Shown here: positions 50,126 to 59,293 of the stretch, in pieces | How positions within the stretch are numbered: the first letter of the stretch is position 1 | Layout: the number at the start of each line of letters is the position of its first letter | Assembly (NCBI GenBank): GCA_910586965.1 | Contig: CAJUMF010000015.1 | Coordinates: 28,565 to 92,564, forward strand | Direction of reading: 5' to 3' | DNA length: 64,000 bases | Origin: an uncultured Dorea sp. | GTDB lineage: Bacteria > Bacillota > Clostridia > Lachnospirales > Lachnospiraceae | The notes under the pieces: generated by a model | What the model saw: only the letters and a program-made list of their open reading frames with translations | Told to the model about the DNA's origin: nothing | Database searches by the model: none | Made by a program: the position numbers and the translations under genes

Positions 50126-52423
50126 ATGAGAATGTTAAAAAGACGTGCACTTTCGGTAATATTGTCGTTCGCATTGGTATTTGGATGCTTTGCAGGAACA
50201 GGAATTACTGCAAAAGCAGCAGGCACGTTTGAGATTGGCGTATCAGCGGAAGAGCTGGAAAGCAAGGGAGGAGAGGTGGCAGTGACTGTCGCCGGAGAGG
50301 AACTTGGGGACACTGTGTGGTGGGTGCTCGAGAAGCAGTCCAACGCACAGGAAGGAGAAGAAGCTTATGAAATCGTAGGCGGAGAGGTGAACACTGCAGA
50401 AGTGGATGCCGGCCATAAGGAATCAGAGTTTTCTGTAAACATTCCGGAAAATACGGAGGAGACAGAAAGCACATATCGGATCAGGGTTGCAAAAGCAGAC
50501 CCCTATGATCCGGAAACTGATACATATACATGGGACGGCAAGGATGCAGAAGTCACCGTTGCGGCGGACACGGCTGGGTCTGCAGAAGAGAAAGGAGAGA
50601 TAGACACGACCACAGCCGAGGAGGAGCAGACAGCAGCAGACAGCCAGGCATCGGCAGAGATGAAGGAGGCCGCTGCAGGGGAAGCAGCGCCGGAAGAAGT
50701 GCAGACGATACAGCCTCAGGCGAAGATACCGACCTATCACACAATTCCACCTTATCAGTACAAAAATGTGTATAAGGCACCGTCTGTGAAGATAAAAGGG
50801 CTACCGATTGAGAAAAATGTAGACGGTGTGCCGAAGGGTAAGACAGAACCGTATACAGATACGATCAAGTTCAAGATATACGACACTACGAAGCAGGAAA
50901 TAGAGACGATCGTGGAAGCGAAAAACGGCATGTTGCCGGATCTTACTTTGGCAGATAATCATACTTATACGATCTACTCTATGGATCCAACGTACAAAGT
51001 GGTGAGAGATGATGGCAATACAGAGGGGAAATTGGCAAAGAATGCCTATATCTGGGTAAGAAACGGAAAGATATATGACATTAAGGAAAATGCTGATTAC
51101 CCATATAATTACCCGGTATTCGAAAAGATACAGATAGCCGCGAGAGACAGCGCCGACCTGCAGGAGGATGAGAGAGTCCTTCTCAATATGGAGACGCTCT
51201 ATAAGAACGCGGAAGGCGGGCAGTTATTCAACGTTAAGATAAAGCTGGTCAGTGACGTGGAGACGATTCCATTGACCACGGGTAATAATGCGCGGATAAG
51301 GACAGAGGTCTTAGAAGATGTGAACTACATCATCGTAGTAGAGGATGACAGGTATGATATCGAAGCTTTTCCGCTTACATCAAAGGATAAATCAGAGTAC
51401 CGTACGGATAAGGGACGCCGCGGCGCAAGATATTTTTATGACCATGCGGACTGCCATCAGGTGGAGAAGATCTATCTGGTAGACAAAAAAGATGCCCATA
51501 AGAATGATAAGACGGTCATCAGTATGTCAGAGAATACGACGGTCAGCGGATTCAACTTTAAGGACTTTCTTGTGACGGAGCAGAAGCTGAGTAAAAGTCT
51601 GGTAAAAGGCTTGGAAGGTAAGGACTATGATGTGATGAAGATTTCTACCGTCAATCCTCACAGATGGGAAGTCTCGAAGCTTGCAGCGGGGAACTTTCAT
51701 ATCACAGAAAAGATTGACGCCACGAAGAAGGTGGACGGTGTCTATTACATCGGTGAGGACGGAGAGCTGAATCCGATTGAGTTCCAACAGGAAATCGGCT
51801 CCGTAAGTTTTACGATGAACAGCATGGGGGTACATCCGGTAGTGTTTGAATACAATCCTGTCCGGCGTCAGCTCCCGGTTGATGATAAACAGAGCATCAA
51901 GGTGAGCGGGATAAAGATCAGCGGAATGTCCAAAACCATCGCAGCCGGGAAGAAGCTTACTCTTAAAGCGAATGTAACTCCGGCCAATGCAGAGAACAAA
52001 GCAGTCACATGGACAAGCTCCAACAGCAAGTATGCGGCCGTGGACGCCAAGGGGAAAGTGACGGCAAAGAAAGCGGGTGCAGGAAAGACGGTTAAAATCA
52101 CTGCAACAGCAAAAGACGGAAGCGGAAAACAGGCAGTCTATCAGATCAAGATCATGAAACATGCGGTGAAAAGCATCCAGTTGAAGGCGAAAAAGTCTGT
52201 GAAGGCAGGAAAGAAGCTGTCCATCAAGGCGACCGTTAAGACAACAGGAAAGAAAGCAAATAAGAAGCTTATGTGGACAAGCTCCAATACAAAATATGCA
52301 ACCGTCAACGCCAAAGGAACGATATCTGCCAAGAAAGCCGGAAAAGGACGTAAGGTCAAGATCACCGCACAGGCAACGGACGGAAGCGGAAAGAAAAAGA
52401 CAGTAACGATTAAGATCAAATAG
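50126..52423 (+). CDS. Secreted modular protein with C-terminal Big_2 repeats
   Basis: Exported protein (765 aa). Signal peptide about 1-32 (cleavage near AKAAG); an IPT/Ig-like module (about 35-150, KGGEVAVTVAGEEL); a low-complexity Ala/Glu segment (about 150-195); a long central domain (about 200-590) shared with the 59294 protein (VNPHRWEVSKLAAGNFHITEK, VSFTMNSMGVHPVV); and two bacterial Ig-like (Big_2) repeats (about 600-765, TWTSSNSKYAAVDAKGKVTAKK). There is no LPxTG motif; the lysine-rich tail may bind the wall. It is the first gene of a two-gene operon. A role in surface attachment is inferred from the modules. Confidence 0.82.
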   Translation: MRMLKRRALSVILSFALVFGCFAGTGITAKAAGTFEIGVSAEELESKGGEVAVTVAGEELGDTVWWVLEKQSNAQEGEEAYEIVGGEVNTAEVDAGHKESEFSVNIPENTEETESTYRIRVAKADPYDPETDTYTWDGKDAEVTVAADTAGSAEEKGEIDTTTAEEEQTAADSQASAEMKEAAAGEAAPEEVQTIQPQAKIPTYHTIPPYQYKNVYKAPSVKIKGLPIEKNVDGVPKGKTEPYTDTIKFKIYDTTKQEIETIVEAKNGMLPDLTLADNHTYTIYSMDPTYKVVRDDGNTEGKLAKNAYIWVRNGKIYDIKENADYPYNYPVFEKIQIAARDSADLQEDERVLLNMETLYKNAEGGQLFNVKIKLVSDVETIPLTTGNNARIRTEVLEDVNYIIVVEDDRYDIEAFPLTSKDKSEYRTDKGRRGARYFYDHADCHQVEKIYLVDKKDAHKNDKTVISMSENTTVSGFNFKDFLVTEQKLSKSLVKGLEGKDYDVMKISTVNPHRWEVSKLAAGNFHITEKIDATKKVDGVYYIGEDGELNPIEFQQEIGSVSFTMNSMGVHPVVFEYNPVRRQLPVDDKQSIKVSGIKISGMSKTIAAGKKLTLKANVTPANAENKAVTWTSSNSKYAAVDAKGKVTAKKAGAGKTVKITATAKDGSGKQAVYQIKIMKHAVKSIQLKAKKSVKAGKKLSIKATVKTTGKKANKKLMWTSSNTKYATVNAKGTISAKKAGKGRKVKITAQATDGSGKKKTVTIKIK

Positions 52424-52451
52424 GTAGAAAGAAAGGCTAAAGGAAAAATAT

Positions 52452-55436
52452 ATGAAAAAAATAACGCAGAAGATATTAACGGGCATACTGTCGTTGGTGA
52501 TAGTGCTCGGATGCTTTGGCGGGTTGGAAACGTTGGAGGTTAAGGCGGTTTATTCTCCATTGAAAGTTACGGTTGTGGATGAAAACGAGCAGCCGGTAAA
52601 GGGATTAAAGATGCAATTTTCTGGAAGTACTCCTTTGATACCAGGAGTTACTGAAGGGGTGCCAGAAACTGATGAAAATGGAGTTTTTACATGTGAAGTT
52701 GCGGATGTTTCGGGCTTAAGGAAAAAGACTACATATTTACTTCAACCCGCGTCTGACAGTGGGTATGCATGTAGTAGTAATGCTACAAAGGTAGAAATTG
52801 GTGATAATACGCCTTTAAAAGTTAATATGGTAAATGGTGAAGAATATAAAAGGAATAGCAAAGTTAAACTGATTGTAAAAGCTGTAGAAATCGAGAAGAA
52901 ACCAACAATAACAAGCGTAACCACCCAAGAATTTATCGATGAAAACGGTGGACAGGTTGAGGTAACAGTTGCGGGGGAGAATCTTCCAGATTCGTTATAT
53001 TGTCAGCGTATTTGGTTTAAAGAATTGAATCATAATGCGGGAGTTTATACGAGACTGGAAGCTGAATCAATTAGTTTAACAGGAAGTGACACCTCAAAAA
53101 CTTTTTCAGTGAACATACCGGCTTCGTTAGGATACCCTGATGCGGTTGCATGGAAGGTTGGAGTAGGTCTTACAGAAGCAGCCATTTCTGCCGCGTCTGA
53201 TAAAACAACGACAGGATTTATTAAAATCAGCGGTGCCACAAAGGAGGAATTGCAAGGATTAGTCGATGGAGCAAAAAATAAAAATTCGGAAGATTATGGA
53301 CCGGATAGCTGGAAAGAATACAGTGACGCAATTGGTGCTGGTGAAGCACTCTTGACGAAGGATTCGGCGCTGTTATCCGAATATGCAGCAGCTATTGACA
53401 GGATTGAGAAGGCGCTTACAGATTTGCAAAACAACTTGATACCTTCGAGTGAAAAGGTGCATACTTTTAAAATCAAGGTATTAGATGAAAAAGGCGGAGC
53501 GGTAAGTGCTGGGAATAATGTGAAGTTTCAGCTTGTCAAGACGGATGATAGAAATGATGTACATGCTCTTTCTCTGGAGGATGACGGAGTCCTTATAAAT
53601 GATGATACAATCAAAAAGAGCGGGTTTTATTGGCTTGAATTAACGGAAGACAGCGGGTTGGAATGTGTTCAGACAATAACCGTCCAGATTGCTGAAGGCG
53701 ATGTATCAAAAAAGATGTATATTGCCGATGTGCGGGACGGGAGTGGCAGTATGCTCAACGATCATAAGAATGATAAAGAGTATGAGCCAACTGTCAATAT
53801 TAGAAAAGCCAGTGAGAATCCCCGGATTATCGGTGTGAGTACAGAGATAACAGATGTTACGAACAAAGGACAGGTAACTGTCAAAGTTAATGGCAGATAT
53901 CTTCCGAGTGAGCTGTATTATTATCTTTCTTATACAGAATCGGCAGAGTCCGACAGAAGCCGTCCTTACAATAACAGCAATAGAGTATCTGTTCCCGCAG
54001 CCGGTGCCGGTGATAAAGAGAAGACGATCACGGTAACGTTGCCTGAAAAGCCACAAAATGCATATGCATGGAAGATTAATGTGGCGGTTTCCGACATGGA
54101 TACGGCATACCCGACCGGAACGATTCGTATCGTAGAAGAGGCAGCGAGAGGAGAGCTCCAAGCTGCAATTGATGCTTTTGGAGCGAAGAAATCATCGGAT
54201 TATACACCGGAGTCCTGGGAAGTATATAATTCGGCAATTGAAGAGGGAAAGAAGGTTCTTGCCACGGACAGTGCCACTAATTTCCAGTATGGTGTAGCGC
54301 TTGCAGACATCAGAGAAGCAGAAGAAGAACTCTTCCTCAAAACAGCGGCAAACAATCATACTTTAAAAATTAAAGCTGTAGATGAAGAAGGCGAACCGGC
54401 AGCTAAGATATTGTTTGAAATAAAAACGAATTTCAGTTCTCTTTATTTTTCGGAAACAAAAGAAAATGGGACAGCTTCATATTCAATGAATGGCATGTCT
54501 GAGAGGACTGGTCAGGGTAACAAGATATCATTGATGGAAAATGGAAAATATGAGTGTGATATTCCGATGTCGGTAGATTTTGTTGTTAATTCTGACAGTA
54601 ATTATTATATCAGGAAATTCATAGTTGACGGAAAAAAAGTTGAAGCAGGGCAGGAAGCAGTTATTACTGTGAAGAAAATCCTGACAAAAGAAACAATGGC
54701 AAAGCTTAATGCTGCGATTAAGGATGCTGCAAAGCTTAAGGAAGCAGATTATACACCGGCCAGTTGGAAAGTATATAAGGAGGCGCTTGAGGCGGCGAAA
54801 GCTGTTACTAAAAAAGAAAAAGCTTCAGAAACAGACTATAAGAAAGCGCTTAAAGCGCTTAATGATGCAAAAGCGGCACTTGTAGTTAAATCCAGCGGAA
54901 CGAAGGTATACAAGGTTACAAAGATTAAAATCACCGGTATCTCCAAGAAAGTTGCGGTTGGTAAAAAGATTCGGCTTACTGCGTCGGTATTACCGTCAAA
55001 TGCATCCAATAAAGCTGTTAAATGGACGACCTCCAATAAAAAATATGCAACTGTAGATTCCAAAGGAAAGGTGTCCGTTAAGAAAGCGGGCGCGGGCAGA
55101 ACAGTTACGATCACAGCCACAGCAGCAGACGGCAGCGGTGTTAAAGCTACATATAAGATCCGGATTCAGAAGCACGCTGTAAAAAGTATAAAATTAAAGG
55201 CAAAGAAAACTGTGAAAGCCGGAAAGTCATTGAAAGTAAAAGCGACTGTTAAGACAACGGGCAAGAAGGCGAATAAGGCGCTCAAGTGGACAAGCTCTAA
55301 TACGAAGTACGCGACTGTATCTTCAAAAGGAGTAGTAAAAGCAAAAAAGGCAGGAAAAGGCCGTAAGGTTAAGATAACAGCCAGCGCAACGGACGGAAGC
55401 GGAAAGAAAAAGACAGTTACAATTAAAATTAAGTAA
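52452..55436 (+). CDS. Large secreted modular protein (Cna-B-like, IPT-like, FIVAR, Big_2)
   Basis: Exported protein (994 aa). Signal peptide about 1-32. Modules in order: Cna-B/SpaA-like (about 36-140, LKVTVVDENEQPVKGLKM), IPT-like (about 155-265, GGQVEVTVAGENLP), FIVAR (about 270-335), Cna-B-like (about 340-450), IPT-like (about 462-560), FIVAR (about 562-625), Cna-B-like (about 633-735), FIVAR (about 738-805), two Big_2 repeats (about 815-994). The order repeats as a unit, showing growth by internal duplication. No sortase motif. It lies 28 bases after the 50126 gene, in the same operon. Confidence 0.82.
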   Translation: MKKITQKILTGILSLVIVLGCFGGLETLEVKAVYSPLKVTVVDENEQPVKGLKMQFSGSTPLIPGVTEGVPETDENGVFTCEVADVSGLRKKTTYLLQPASDSGYACSSNATKVEIGDNTPLKVNMVNGEEYKRNSKVKLIVKAVEIEKKPTITSVTTQEFIDENGGQVEVTVAGENLPDSLYCQRIWFKELNHNAGVYTRLEAESISLTGSDTSKTFSVNIPASLGYPDAVAWKVGVGLTEAAISAASDKTTTGFIKISGATKEELQGLVDGAKNKNSEDYGPDSWKEYSDAIGAGEALLTKDSALLSEYAAAIDRIEKALTDLQNNLIPSSEKVHTFKIKVLDEKGGAVSAGNNVKFQLVKTDDRNDVHALSLEDDGVLINDDTIKKSGFYWLELTEDSGLECVQTITVQIAEGDVSKKMYIADVRDGSGSMLNDHKNDKEYEPTVNIRKASENPRIIGVSTEITDVTNKGQVTVKVNGRYLPSELYYYLSYTESAESDRSRPYNNSNRVSVPAAGAGDKEKTITVTLPEKPQNAYAWKINVAVSDMDTAYPTGTIRIVEEAARGELQAAIDAFGAKKSSDYTPESWEVYNSAIEEGKKVLATDSATNFQYGVALADIREAEEELFLKTAANNHTLKIKAVDEEGEPAAKILFEIKTNFSSLYFSETKENGTASYSMNGMSERTGQGNKISLMENGKYECDIPMSVDFVVNSDSNYYIRKFIVDGKKVEAGQEAVITVKKILTKETMAKLNAAIKDAAKLKEADYTPASWKVYKEALEAAKAVTKKEKASETDYKKALKALNDAKAALVVKSSGTKVYKVTKIKITGISKKVAVGKKIRLTASVLPSNASNKAVKWTTSNKKYATVDSKGKVSVKKAGAGRTVTITATAADGSGVKATYKIRIQKHAVKSIKLKAKKTVKAGKSLKVKATVKTTGKKANKALKWTSSNTKYATVSSKGVVKAKKAGKGRKVKITASATDGSGKKKTVTIKIK

Positions 55437-55446
55437 ATCTGAATTC

Positions 55447-55477
55447 ATCCCTCCACTTTATGTGGGGGGATTGTTTT
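55447..55477 (+). terminator. Terminator of the 50126-52452 operon
   Basis: ATCCCTCCAC (55447-55456) pairs with GTGGGGGGAT (55462-55471, with one mismatch), followed by TGTTTT. Confidence 0.65.
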
Positions 55478-55540
55478 GGGTTGAAAGCTGTGCTTTATAG
55501 AAAACTCAAATAAATGAACTTATATATGTATTATAACAAT

Positions 55541-55569
55541 TGGACAAGTAGTCGGAAAAGAGATATAAT
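55541..55569 (+). promoter_or_regulatory. Conserved promoter of the secreted-protein family, copy 2
   Basis: TGGACA (55541-55546), 17-base spacer, TATAAT (55564-55569), preceded by the same TATATGTATTATAACAAT block as copy 1. The leader to the gene is about 115 bases. Confidence 0.7.
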
Positions 55570-55692
55570 AATAAAAAGTTACCAGATAAGTCAGACAGCA
55601 TTAGATTAGGAGGGAAAGGGTATGAGGGTGCGAAAGTAGTAAACGCAGTAACTATCGAGGCTAAGCAGTGAATAACAGAAAGGATGAAAGAC

Positions 55693-56460
55693 ATGATGAA
55701 GAAAAATATTAAAAAGATCTTAGCAAGCGCAGCAGCACTGGCATTACTTTTAGGAAACTTTGCAGGAACCGGGATGACAGTAGTTAAAGCAGATTCGAGA
55801 GAGATGCCGGTTTATGTTACGGATGAAGAGACAGGAGAACCTGTTGCAGATATTTATTTGATGCTTGAGAGTAAGAGTGAAAGTGCAGAAGACATAATTT
55901 TTGATGAGCCAACGGATGAAGATGGATATGTTCTCTATGAGCCACTTACTTTGAAAAGCGGAGTCACATATTTACTTAAACCTACAGAAGATAGTGAATG
56001 TACAAGTGAGGAAACCATTGAAGTTGTAGGCGGAAGAAATTATTATGGTAATTTTATTAAGACGGTAAATGGTCAAAACTATACAGGGGAGGATATCGAC
56101 CTTTTTGTACAGGATAACAGAGGTGAAAAGCCGGTAGTTTCTGAGATATCTTCTATATCTTCTTCAATTGATAAAGTAAACGAGGATGGCGGAGTTGCAG
56201 CGATTACGGTAAACGGTAAAAACCTTCCGGAAGAAGTATACTGTCAGTTATGGTATGAATCAGCAATCGGAGCGCAAGTACAGGTAAGTGATGAGAAGGT
56301 TTCAATGTCGGGAGATGGTACACAGAAGAAGTTTGATATAGATATTCCTTCTTATATACAATATCCAAAGGCTGTTAAATGGATAGTCAGGGTATCTCTG
56401 GACGGCGGCGCGCAGGGCTGGGATTCTGCAGTGATTGATGTCGTAAAAGAAGCCAAATGA
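55693..56460 (+). CDS. Short secreted family member (Cna-B-like plus IPT-like modules)
   Basis: Exported protein (about 255 aa). Signal peptide about 1-29, then one Cna-B-like module (about 30-130, MPVYVTDEETGEPVADIYLML) and one IPT-like module (about 145-250, GGVAAITVNGKNLPEEVYC). It corresponds to the first two modules of the 52452 protein, without FIVAR or Big_2 parts. ATG 55684 directly touches the ribosome site; ATG 55693 has better spacing and is used here. Own promoter and terminator. Confidence 0.78.
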   Translation: MMKKNIKKILASAAALALLLGNFAGTGMTVVKADSREMPVYVTDEETGEPVADIYLMLESKSESAEDIIFDEPTDEDGYVLYEPLTLKSGVTYLLKPTEDSECTSEETIEVVGGRNYYGNFIKTVNGQNYTGEDIDLFVQDNRGEKPVVSEISSISSSIDKVNEDGGVAAITVNGKNLPEEVYCQLWYESAIGAQVQVSDEKVSMSGDGTQKKFDIDIPSYIQYPKAVKWIVRVSLDGGAQGWDSAVIDVVKEAK

Positions 56461-56502
56461 TTTCCGGATGACAAGAATCTAACTTCGTACTTTTAAAAGT
56501 AC

Positions 56503-56542
56503 AAAGGCTCACAAAAGCTAATATATGGCTTTGTGAGCCTTT
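56503..56542. terminator. Bidirectional terminator after the 55693 gene
   Basis: AAAGGCTCACAAA (56503-56515) pairs with TTTGTGAGCCTTT (56530-56542). It also faces the converging gene ending at 56549. Confidence 0.8.
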
Positions 56543-56548
56543 TGACTA

Positions 56549-56929
56549 TCAGTTTCCAGCAGACAGTTCAAGTCTTCTGTCAATTCTAATGGGACATTCA
56601 TTTTTGTCTATGTATGGAGTTAAATATTTGCTTGTCGCTGGGCACATGTTCTGGATTAGAAATGCTGTATTTCTACCAAGAACAATACCGAAACGAATTG
56701 TATTACAGTAACCATACTTTTTGATTTTATTTTTCTCTATTCGTTTAAACTTTTCATATCTTGATGAAATTAGGATAATCCAATATATATCAGATATTTT
56801 AGAGTTTTTAAACGCAAAGAAACAGGGGCGGTTATGCGGCACCCCATTAATGATGTCTTTGTTATTCATGAGTTTGCCATCTGGAAAAATCTTAATAATA
56901 CTGATCCAAAAGAAAATAATTCCGAACAT
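56549..56929 (-). CDS. Small toxin-like protein of unknown family
   Basis: A basic protein (126 aa from ATG 56929, possibly 106 from ATG 56869). The core HNRPCFFAFKNSK, YWIILISSRYEKFKRIEK, FGIVLGRNTAFLIQNMCPAT and SKYLTPYIDKNECPI resembles small single-domain toxins of the MazF/ToxN endoribonuclease-like class in size, beta-rich pattern and basicity. I could not assign it to a named family. Neither ATG has a good ribosome site, and the first 20 residues look out of place, so the true start may be lost. A strong promoter lies about 55 bases upstream. No protein antitoxin is beside it. Confidence 0.5.
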   Translation of the reverse strand: MFGIIFFWISIIKIFPDGKLMNNKDIINGVPHNRPCFFAFKNSKISDIYWIILISSRYEKFKRIEKNKIKKYGYCNTIRFGIVLGRNTAFLIQNMCPATSKYLTPYIDKNECPIRIDRRLELSAGN

Positions 56930-56989
56930 TTATAAGCAGCATATCGAGGAGGGAACATTATTTTGCGGAGAAATTTTTCTCCTTGTATT

Positions 56990-57018
56990 ACTATATGTAT
57001 AAGGCTATTTTATGTCAA
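56990..57018 (-). promoter_or_regulatory. Promoter of the toxin-like gene
   Basis: On the minus strand TTGACA (57018-57013), 17-base spacer, TATAGT (56995-56990). The leader contains the small palindrome GGAGAAA-AA-TTTCTCC. The stretch 56930-57386 otherwise holds only the hairpin at 57066, the promoter relic at 57181 and the IS end. Confidence 0.65.
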
Positions 57019-57065
57019 TAAATAAAAAAGAATAATACAATTATTGGGCCGAATATAAAATATGG

Positions 57066-57092
57066 GCTTGCCAGTGTGGCAGGCTCTTTTTT
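57066..57092 (+). terminator. Isolated plus-strand terminator
   Basis: GCTTGCCA (57066-57073) pairs with TGGCAGGC (57077-57084; one G-T pair), followed by TCTTTTTT. No plus-strand gene precedes it closely, so it is probably a relic of a lost gene or guards against read-through. Confidence 0.5.
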
Positions 57093-57164
57093 GTGTTTTT
57101 TTGTTGAGAATATCAGAAGAAAAACAACTCCATTTATAGATATTATAAATAAATAAGATACGTA

Positions 57165-57203
57165 CATGCATTATATCGATTGGACAATCAGACAGGGCAG
57201 ACC
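57165..57203 (+). promoter_or_regulatory. Promoter-block relic (copy 3) left of the IS element
   Basis: ATGCATTATATCGATTGGAC at 57167 onward repeats the conserved upstream block of copies 1 and 2, with TGGACA at 57181-57186, but the expected -10 position (57204-57209) reads GTCCGA. The box was probably lost in a rearrangement, so this copy looks inactive. Confidence 0.5.
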
Positions 57204-57215
57204 GTCCGAAAACCC
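57198..57215. repeat. 18-bp inverted repeat flanking the IS element (partner 59214-59231)
   Basis: CAGACCGTCCGAAAACCC here and GGGTTTTTGGACGGTCTG at 59214-59231 are inverted copies with one mismatch. They lie 73 and 72 bases outside the two ends of the IS1182-family element. Confidence 0.6.
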
Positions 57216-57288
57216 GGTCTGACCTGATATAACTATCATGGTAGAGACATCTGTCATAAAGACAGATAACTTATATAGAAGAATGCGT

Positions 57289-59141
57289 ACCTTGACAACT
57301 GAATAAAGTGTATAAAATCCTGGCTGCATACCAACAGACGTAGTATAATATAAGTGTTGGGAATACTACATTTTGAGGTGATATTGATGGATTATGTACG
57401 GGGATTTGACAGAGACCAAATGATGATGACTACATGGGATTCTATGGTTGATCCGGATAGTACGGCGAGGCTTATAGATGCATTTGTGAATAGTCTTAAT
57501 CTTTCGGATTTTGGTGTGAAGGAGATGTCCCGGGAAGGCAGGCCGCCGTATGATCCGAGGAGCCTTTTCAAGCTTTACATTTATGGAAGTGATAATGGAA
57601 TCAAATCCTCCAGAAAACTGGCGAAGAGCTGTAAAGTAAATGTAGAGGTCAGATGGATGCTTGGCGGGGTTGAACCTGATTTCCGAACCATATCAGACTT
57701 CCGGAAGGATAACATAGACAGTCTCAAAAAGATTTTTCACGAGTTTAACAAGCGGCTTTCCGGTGCAATAGAGTGGGGATTTACTTCCATCGACGGGAGT
57801 AAATTTAATGCCTGCAATTCCAAGGATAATAACTTTACAAAAAACAAGCTGGATGACAGGATCAAATGGCTCAATGGGCACATTGAAGAGTACCTCCGTA
57901 TCCTTGATGATGCGGATAAGCAGGAAGGGTTTGAAGAAGAGCCTGATAAACTTACAAAAGAGATGGTAGAAGAAAAGCTGAAAGAAGCCCGAGAGCGCCT
58001 TGCAAAATATGAGGGTTATCAAAAGCTTATGGAAGAAAGCGGCCAGTCGCAGATGTCACTTACGGATGCAGATGCAAAACTGATGAAGAGTAAGAATGGC
58101 TTTGCAGTAGCTTATAACCCACAGACAGCAGTAGATTCTGAAACACATTTAATCCGTGATTACCAAATGACAAATCAGGTGACAGACCACGGACTTTTGG
58201 ATTCTACGCTTAAAGAAGTAAGGGAAGAATCGGAAGGTGTTATCGAGGTTGTTGCCGACAGGGGATACGAAAGTGAAGAGGACATGATAAAGTGCCTGGA
58301 AGATGGGATCATCCCGCATGTCATAACGGAAGATGGGAAAGACGGGTATCAACTTGAGATACCATATGAAGAAGCAGATGATGCAGATACAGAAAGCACA
58401 GACCCGGAAAGGATAAAAAAGGCACTGCATGCCGGCGTAATCCCTAAAGCTTACAAGGATGTCATAACAGATATAGAAGTCATTGAAGTAAGAAGGAAAG
58501 TCAGTGACGAGCCAGAGACAGAGGGAGTTTCAGAGTCAATTTACGGGACACCCGAAGAAATGATGAAGAGGGCAAAGGAAGGATACTTTGTCAGGGATCC
58601 GGAGAGGAATCTGGTGTATTGCCCGAATGGAGAAATCCTCCGCCAGAAATGTATAAAGAAAAACGGGAACATCAGATACGCAAATAAGAACGCATGCCGG
58701 CATTGTCCAAATAGGAATAAATGCTACAAGGGGAGAAATAATTGGAAAGAAATAGATTTCACGAAAGACTGTTTGGAGAAGCCGTGCAAAGACTGGCTAA
58801 AAGCTGGGGGAAAGAAGCCAGATAACCAAGGCGTTAAAAAAGGAGGGTATCACTTTGAGAAACAGAAAGTGGTGAGGTTCTTCCTAAAACCTGACAGAAA
58901 GAAAACGGCAGAGCGAATGTGTTTGTCAGAGCATCCGTTTGGGACAATAAAAAGGGCGATGGGATTTAGTTACTTTCTTCTGAGAGGGCTGAGGAAAGTG
59001 ACCGGGGAGTTTGCGCTCATGTGCCTGGGTTATAATATAAAACGGGCGAAAAATTTGTTGGGATTTGAAAAAGTAATGAAATATATGGCAGTAGGAATCT
59101 GTTGATATAACAAACTATACATTTTATTTAGTTGTCAAGGT
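57289..59141 (+). mobile_element. IS1182-family insertion sequence, complete
   Basis: A single transposase gene between 26-bp terminal inverted repeats: 57289-57314 and 59116-59141, matching at 24 of 26 bases (ACCTTGACAACT core). Total 1853 bp. No clear direct target duplication is visible. A near-palindromic sequence (59142-59171, CAGATA...TATCTG) lies directly beyond the right end. The element separates the relic promoter at 57181 from the 59294 gene. Confidence 0.9.
57387..59105 (+). CDS. IS1182-family transposase
   Basis: DDE transposase (572 aa). The N-terminal DUF772-like DNA-binding part (about 1-120: GRPPYDPRSLFKLYIYG, PDFRTISDFRKDN) precedes the catalytic residues: Asp in FTSIDGSKFNA, Asp in VVADRGYESEED, Glu in LSEHPFGTIKRAMGF. 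A cysteine cluster (CRHCPNRNKCYKG) lies before the last motif. GAGGTGAT precedes the ATG at 57387. Intact, so potentially active. Confidence 0.93.
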   Translation: MDYVRGFDRDQMMMTTWDSMVDPDSTARLIDAFVNSLNLSDFGVKEMSREGRPPYDPRSLFKLYIYGSDNGIKSSRKLAKSCKVNVEVRWMLGGVEPDFRTISDFRKDNIDSLKKIFHEFNKRLSGAIEWGFTSIDGSKFNACNSKDNNFTKNKLDDRIKWLNGHIEEYLRILDDADKQEGFEEEPDKLTKEMVEEKLKEARERLAKYEGYQKLMEESGQSQMSLTDADAKLMKSKNGFAVAYNPQTAVDSETHLIRDYQMTNQVTDHGLLDSTLKEVREESEGVIEVVADRGYESEEDMIKCLEDGIIPHVITEDGKDGYQLEIPYEEADDADTESTDPERIKKALHAGVIPKAYKDVITDIEVIEVRRKVSDEPETEGVSESIYGTPEEMMKRAKEGYFVRDPERNLVYCPNGEILRQKCIKKNGNIRYANKNACRHCPNRNKCYKGRNNWKEIDFTKDCLEKPCKDWLKAGGKKPDNQGVKKGGYHFEKQKVVRFFLKPDRKKTAERMCLSEHPFGTIKRAMGFSYFLLRGLRKVTGEFALMCLGYNIKRAKNLLGFEKVMKYMAVGIC

Positions 59142-59293
59142 CAGATATTTATTTCGAGAGAAATGTATCTGGCATTTTTTATGCTAAAAACAGATACAGA
59201 CCGCAGGAAATAAGGGTTTTTGGACGGTCTGAGGGGGGGTATAATTGGAAATATATATAAATAGCAATAGAGGAGAGGTGACAGGAAGAGTAC

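Noticed and set aside
51527..52486. Minus-strand frame of 319 codons, Phe/Leu/Cys-rich, membrane-like
   Set aside because: It mirrors the lysine-rich Big_2 coding of the 50126 gene. The apparent hydrophobicity arises because Lys codons read as Phe/Leu in reverse.
56930..56989. Type III antitoxin repeat array before the toxin-like gene
   Set aside because: The leader is only about 55 bases and contains no tandem repeats; the idea is left only as a possibility in the findings.
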